40,925 nucleotides of DNA from Caproicibacter fermentans (GTDB lineage: Bacteria > Bacillota > Clostridia > Oscillospirales > Acutalibacteraceae). The notes beneath the pieces are model-generated. The model was given only the letters and a program-made list of their open reading frames with translations, was not told the origin of the DNA and did no database searches. How positions within the stretch are numbered: the first letter of the stretch is position 1; each line of letters opens with the position of its first letter. Positions 39,983 to 40,925 of this stretch are shown one piece after another. The translations under genes were made by a program, and so were the position numbers. Where the stretch lies: positions 1 through 40,925 of the forward strand of contig NZ_VWXL01000011.1 in the NCBI RefSeq assembly GCF_009746625.1. Reading direction: 5' to 3'.

Positions 39983-40666
39983 TTAATCTTTTTTCATGGG
40001 TACACTTTCAGCAATCCGGAAGACCGTTTTGCGGTCTAAAGTAGACGATATCATATACATATAACGGCTGTCGTACCAGATCAGATTTTGTATGCCTTTA
40101 TTGGAATAATACTGCGCAGGCGTCCCATTCAGTTTTGTATCTTCAATTTTGACGCCTTCCGTATTGATACGGGCGGATACATTTTCAAGCGGTTCCTGAT
40201 CGTATGAAACAAAGTCTTTGCCTTTCTCATATTCGAGCATCACGATATCATTTTTTTCCTGATGAACCAATTGGAAACCGTCCGGGATATACGAGGGGAT
40301 GTAAGCCTCAAAAACAAGGCTGTCTGTTTGCGAGGACGACGTTTGGCTAAAAAGGATTTGTGTGTATTTTTCATATATTTGGGACACAAATCTATAAATT
40401 GATTGCCGCACGGCGGAAACGCTCAGTGCCATGGAGAAGACCATAATAACTGAGACAAGAATAGCAATCCACCGTTTTCTCACTATATGGGATTTTGCAG
40501 TAGTTTTTCCAGAGCTACATTTTTGTATAAGTTTTTTCATGTGACGCTCAAATCTCTTGGAAAACACATGATTGATTTCATCGTCGGAAGGTAAAGAATC
40601 CAGGAACATGCGGTCGGCTGCTATAACAGCAGCTTTCAGGGATTCTTCTGAGTAGTTAGTCAGCAT
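39983..40666 (-). CDS. DUF4367-type membrane protein, probable anti-sigma partner
   Basis: A 227-residue protein: a cytoplasmic N-terminal 85 residues (SEESLKAAVIAADRMFLDSL, HVFSKRFERHMKKLIQ), one transmembrane helix (WIAILVSVIMVFSMALSVSA), then an outer domain with YIPSYIPDGFQLVHQE, typical of DUF4367. Its start overlaps the end of an ECF-type sigma gene, so it probably controlled that sigma factor. The sigma gene is cut, so the pair is broken here. ATG 40666 lies inside the sigma reading frame, suggesting coupling. Confidence 0.78.
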   Translation of the reverse strand: MLTNYSEESLKAAVIAADRMFLDSLPSDDEINHVFSKRFERHMKKLIQKCSSGKTTAKSHIVRKRWIAILVSVIMVFSMALSVSAVRQSIYRFVSQIYEKYTQILFSQTSSSQTDSLVFEAYIPSYIPDGFQLVHQEKNDIVMLEYEKGKDFVSYDQEPLENVSARINTEGVKIEDTKLNGTPAQYYSNKGIQNLIWYDSRYMYMISSTLDRKTVFRIAESVPMKKD

Positions 40667-40812
40667 TTTCACTTGTCTCCTCATTCAGAAATTGCTGAAT
40701 TTTTTCTTTCGCGCGCTCCAATCGCTTTCGGACAGTCGGTTCCGAGATCCCTAACATCTTTGCAATTTCTTCATTTGAAAACTCCTGAACATATTTTAAC
40801 GTATTGTAAAGT
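40656..40812 (-). pseudogene. ECF-type sigma factor, C-terminal fragment
   Basis: About 50 residues of sigma region 4: TLKYVQEFSNEEIAKMLGIS, EPTVRKRLERAKEKIQQFLN. The frame hits a stop just upstream of about 40812, where IS DNA begins. Regions 2 and most of 4's start are absent from the window; they may lie beyond the IS. Confidence 0.78.
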
Positions 40813-40925
40813 TAAATGAAAGTTGAGGACTCGTCAGCCCTTCTGGTACAATGGTTTTGACACAAAACAATGTACTCCCGAAAGGAGACGAGTCCTCATG
40901 ACAAAATCATACCAGATTTGCTGTC
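40813..40925 (+). mobile_element. Left end of an insertion sequence, continuing past the window
   Basis: Foreign DNA begins where the sigma gene is cut. It carries an extended -10 promoter, an inverted repeat and an ATG at 40898 opening a frame (MTKSYQIC) that runs off the window. Family not identifiable from so few residues. Confidence 0.6.
40823..40897 (+). promoter_or_regulatory. IS promoter and translation-masking inverted repeat
   Basis: TTGAGG (40823-40828), 18-nt spacer and TGG-TACAAT (40847-40852). Perfect 11-bp arms GAGGACTCGTC (40825-40835) and its complement (40887-40897) lie on both sides. The second arm runs up to the ATG, next to AAAGGAG (40881-40887). Confidence 0.65.

Overview
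This window is a mosaic of mobile DNA with a short stretch of ordinary chromosome in the middle. The gene families point to an anaerobic Firmicute, most likely class Clostridia and possibly Oscillospiraceae-like: VanRS/VanZ-type genes, DUF6103, TnpW, a MobP3/MobL-type relaxase with Sel1 repeats, a cysteine-rich KTR protein, DUF815, DUF6147 and amidase_6 proteins. Base composition changes sharply between blocks. The two-component/ABC block and the secreted-protein block are AT-rich; the mobilization modules and the chromosomal block are GC-rich.

Layout. 1-350: 3' end of a group II intron and the end of the membrane-protein gene it interrupts. 490-5600: a small DUF6809-like gene, then a VanR-like regulator, a VanZ-like protein, a VanS-like kinase and an ABC exporter. 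Matching tandem 11-bp operators precede both transcription units. 6100-11420: a Tn4451-like mobilizable module (sigma-like factor, RepA-like ATPase, oriT-like region, MobC, relaxase, TnpW-like protein, large serine recombinase). 11440-16570: accessory genes on the minus strand (membrane protein/DUF2089 pair, XRE regulator, C45 hydrolase, alpha/beta hydrolase, an SDR gene killed by one stop codon, a cut MarR-like gene). 16720-20497: a second mobilization module starting with a cut ParR-like gene (DUF6103, second oriT-like region, relaxosome protein, Sel1-fused relaxase) and ending in a cut primase. 20447-23815: a minus-strand operon of a Schlafen/AlbA_2 ATPase, a TOTE-type archaeo-eukaryotic primase and a damaged superfamily 2 helicase. 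24258-25503: a frameshifted tyrosine recombinase next to tRNA-Ser(CGA), probably the edge of the left-hand island.

25860-29580 looks like native chromosome: a DUF6612-like lipoprotein, a DUF815 ATPase, and a lipoprotein joining a metal/vitamin-type binding domain to a peptidoglycan-binding domain. 29596-34500 is a second integrative element beside tRNA-Arg(CCT), with intact integrase, excisionase, sigma factor, XRE regulator and KTR protein. A 5' half-tRNA lies just upstream of the complete tRNA, which suggests that the element brings a replacement tRNA. 34500-40925 holds secreted or surface proteins (lipoprotein, amidase, DUF6147 and a decayed duplicate), an IS5-family element, and a DUF4367 protein whose partner sigma-factor gene is cut by another IS at the right edge.

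The points most worth attention are: the AlbA/TOTE primase-helicase operon under a 71-bp dyad promoter, damaged by a frameshift and loss of helicase motif I; the repeated operators at the same distance from two -10 boxes; several hairpins that would bury Shine-Dalgarno sequences; and the tRNA-Arg arrangement.
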